From Circinella minor (lineage: Eukaryota; Mucoromycota; Mucoromycetes; Mucorales; Lichtheimiaceae): DNA of 64,000 bases. Shown here piece by piece: positions 62,562 to 64,000 of this stretch (its first letter is position 1; each line of letters opens with the position of its first letter). The position numbers and the translations under genes are program-made. The notes below the pieces were generated by a model that saw only the letters and a list, made by a program, of their open reading frames with translations, was not told where the DNA came from and did not search any database. The DNA lies in NCBI GenBank assembly GCA_016758965.1, contig JAEPRB010000069.1, positions 104,471 through 168,470 of the forward strand, in the 5' to 3' direction.

Positions 62562-62771
62562 GAATGTTTATTGGCAGTTTAGCCAGAGCTCATGACAAGA
62601 ACCATTCTTCAATACTAAATACTTTTCTTAAGCAAGTCGCCAAAACAAAAATAGAAAACAAAAAAAGCTGAATACCGCCCTACAAGAACTAAGGAACAAT
62701 CAGAGAACCAAGAGTAAAACACTAGTCCGGGAGGCACTTAAAAGACACGGCGATACACATTTCGAGACTTA
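62562..62771 (+). pseudogene. Short frameshifted coding relic
   Basis: An ATG frame at 62562 reads MFIGSLARAHDKNHSSILNT and stops at about 62670. An overlapping frame then continues as KLNTALQELRNNQRTKSKTL, followed by VREALKRHGDTHFET and a stop. The two pieces look like one sequence split by a frameshift. No family is recognised. Confidence 0.3.
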
Positions 62772-63021
62772 ACAAGGGATTGATAAGATAATTGAAGGAA
62801 TAGTAGATGATGTATGAACTAGAACACTTTTTCTACTACTAGTAGCTGTCAGATTTTTTTCTCTTGTTATTTATGTAATATAATAATAATACAAATACTA
62901 AAATATGAGAGTAGTTGCTTTAAAAGACAAAAAGCAAAAGCAAAATATAATATATAATAATAATAGCTGTGGCGCAGCAAAAAATGTGAAATACTTTTTT
63001 TTAAAAAAGTAAAAAATGTTT

Positions 63022-63040
63022 ACACCTTCGAATCGAAGGT
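63022..63040. repeat. Near-perfect inverted repeat just downstream of the tRNA-Cys gene
   Basis: Two 9-bp arms, CACCTTCGA and TCGAAGGTG, are separated by one base, about 11 bp beyond the tRNA 3' end (minus strand) and before the T-run terminator. In an RNA it would fold as a stem with a small loop. It lies within the expected precursor trailer. Confidence 0.7.
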
Positions 63041-63051
63041 GCTGAAATTTC

Positions 63052-63124
63052 AGGGGGCACAGAGATTCGAACTCTGGACCAGAAGATCTGCAATCTTCCA
63101 CTCTAGCCACTGAGTTATACCCCC
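63052..63124 (-). tRNA. tRNA-Cys (GCA)
   Basis: 73 nt on the minus strand, folding as a standard cloverleaf. Acceptor stem GGGGGTA with TGCCCCC. D arm ACTC/GAGT. Anticodon stem GAAGA/TCTTC with loop TTGCAGA, so the anticodon is GCA (cysteine). T arm CAGAG/CTCTG with the TTCGAAT loop, which is also the B box. No intron. CCA is not encoded, as expected for a nuclear eukaryotic tRNA. Downstream on the minus strand is a T6 run (63012-63017) that would terminate RNA polymerase III. Confidence 0.95.
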
Positions 63125-64000
63125 GAAATTCTTATTTTGGAAGCTTTTAAAGGACCCAAGTACCCTTAATTCCTGAATTAAGATTTTTTAATTTTTTTTT
63201 TTAACATTTAGGAGATTATATATATATATTAGGTCTCTTTTCTACCTATTCTTTATAGTATATTTTCTTATATAAATTAACTAATTAAATATCACTATAG
63301 TAGTAGTGAGTATATATAATATTCTAATAATCTATTATCTTCTATTATTATAATATAAAAAAAGAAATATATAGAAAAAATATAATATTAAATGCTGATA
63401 TAAGCTATTTTATAGATTTCTTTAGTTTAAGTAATAATTATTATTAACTATTTTTATTTTTATTTTAAAAAGGTTAATAATTTTATCTATATAAGAATAA
63501 AAAAAAATAGTAAAAGTAAAAAAAAAAGCCCAAATAAATAAAAAATAAAAAGGTATAATAATTATTATTACAAGCAATTATAATAGAGGAGTAGCTATTT
63601 TATAAGGATAAGAAAGAAAAAAAAAGCTTTATGTACGTAAATAAAAAATACACGTTTGTAATTAATAACTAACTATCTACTATATTATATAATTATATTA
63701 TTATAAATACTATAAAACAGAAACAATAAAGTCAAATAAAAATCACTGTTTTATTACTATTTAAATATTTATTATTTTAAGATTTTTTTTTGCTTAGTTC
63801 AAGCTTATATTTCTTTAAAATATATATAACTTTGGCCTAAAAATATATAAAGTTTATATGTATATAATTGTCGTATGGCACACGTCAATCCTTCATCTCA
63901 GATAATTCAAATATAAACTAAATATAAAAACACTAAAATAATCTCACATCGGTTGCTATCTAAATACACAAATAATAATTCTACCACAATGACACCTTAT
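63125..64000. other. Extremely AT-rich sequence
   Basis: Almost entirely A and T with TA-rich runs. No open frame of ordinary composition on either strand and no repeat unit I can define. Confidence 0.5.

Larger units (their letters stand above)
58971..63051. other. Gene-poor region with decayed coding traces
   Basis: Mostly AT-rich non-coding DNA. Coding-like relics are at 61235-61699 (minus) and 62562-62771 (plus). I see no intact gene. The first 250 bp are the promoter side of the coproporphyrinogen oxidase gene. Confidence 0.5.

Noticed and set aside
1..64000. CRISPR arrays, bacterial operons or insertion sequences
   Set aside because: No spaced direct-repeat array is present, and the genes are spliced eukaryotic genes.

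Overview
This window looks like nuclear DNA from an early-diverging filamentous fungus, most likely a Mucoromycota (Mucorales-type) species. The genes are fungal or opisthokont: a SAP30 subunit, a Pho80-type cyclin, a hybrid histidine kinase, a CreA/Mig1-like zinc finger, Rad7, an Air1/2-like zinc-knuckle protein, Vps54 and Tim10. DNA between genes is extremely AT-rich. Most genes carry several short introns with GTAAGT-like donors, and there are many Asn/Gln/Ser/His homopolymer tracts encoded by microsatellites. The assignment to Mucoromycota is inference; no rRNA is present.

Layout. 2.2-8.2 kb (+): a CRAL-TRIO/BCH-RhoGAP protein and an alpha-arrestin. 8.5-9.8 kb (-): a Topors-like RING E3. 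It is divergent, over 245 bp, from a SAP30-like Sin3 subunit (10.0-10.6 kb, +), followed by a DnaJ B-type cochaperone, a Pho80-like cyclin, Tim10, a coiled-coil protein and the GARP tether subunit Vps54 (to 23.1 kb, all +). 23.1-27.1 kb: gene-poor and AT-rich, with decayed coding traces. 27.1 kb (+): a GFA/CENP-V-type zinc protein. 28.8-31.2 kb (-): a Rad7-like LRR repair protein. 31.6-36.1 kb (-): a hybrid histidine kinase with receiver domain. 36.1-42.3 kb: mostly non-coding, but with exon-like segments on the minus strand. 42.3 kb (+): a CreA/Mig1-like C2H2 factor. 44.0-46.1 kb (-): an unrecognised protein. 46.5-48.1 kb (-): thiamine pyrophosphokinase, with a GC-AG intron. 50.3-52.7 kb (-): a five-knuckle Air1/2-like protein. 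52.9-57.4 kb: a mobile-element-like region with a decayed long gene, tentatively of the TnpB-like (Fanzor) group. 57.5-59.0 kb (-): coproporphyrinogen III oxidase. 59-64 kb: decayed ORFs and one tRNA-Cys(GCA) on the minus strand.

The intact genes are unrelated housekeeping and regulatory functions: vesicle tethering, mitochondrial import, chromatin, RNA surveillance, DNA repair, thiamine and haem biosynthesis, and signalling. I see no metabolic cluster or operon-like arrangement. The most unusual parts are the decayed element at 54-57 kb, the regular intron placement in the zinc-knuckle gene, the poly-His tracts in the histidine kinase and the possible unannotated gene at 38.9-40.6 kb.

Exon joins were worked out by hand from splice consensus, reading-frame continuity and family motifs. 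They are predictions, not transcript evidence.
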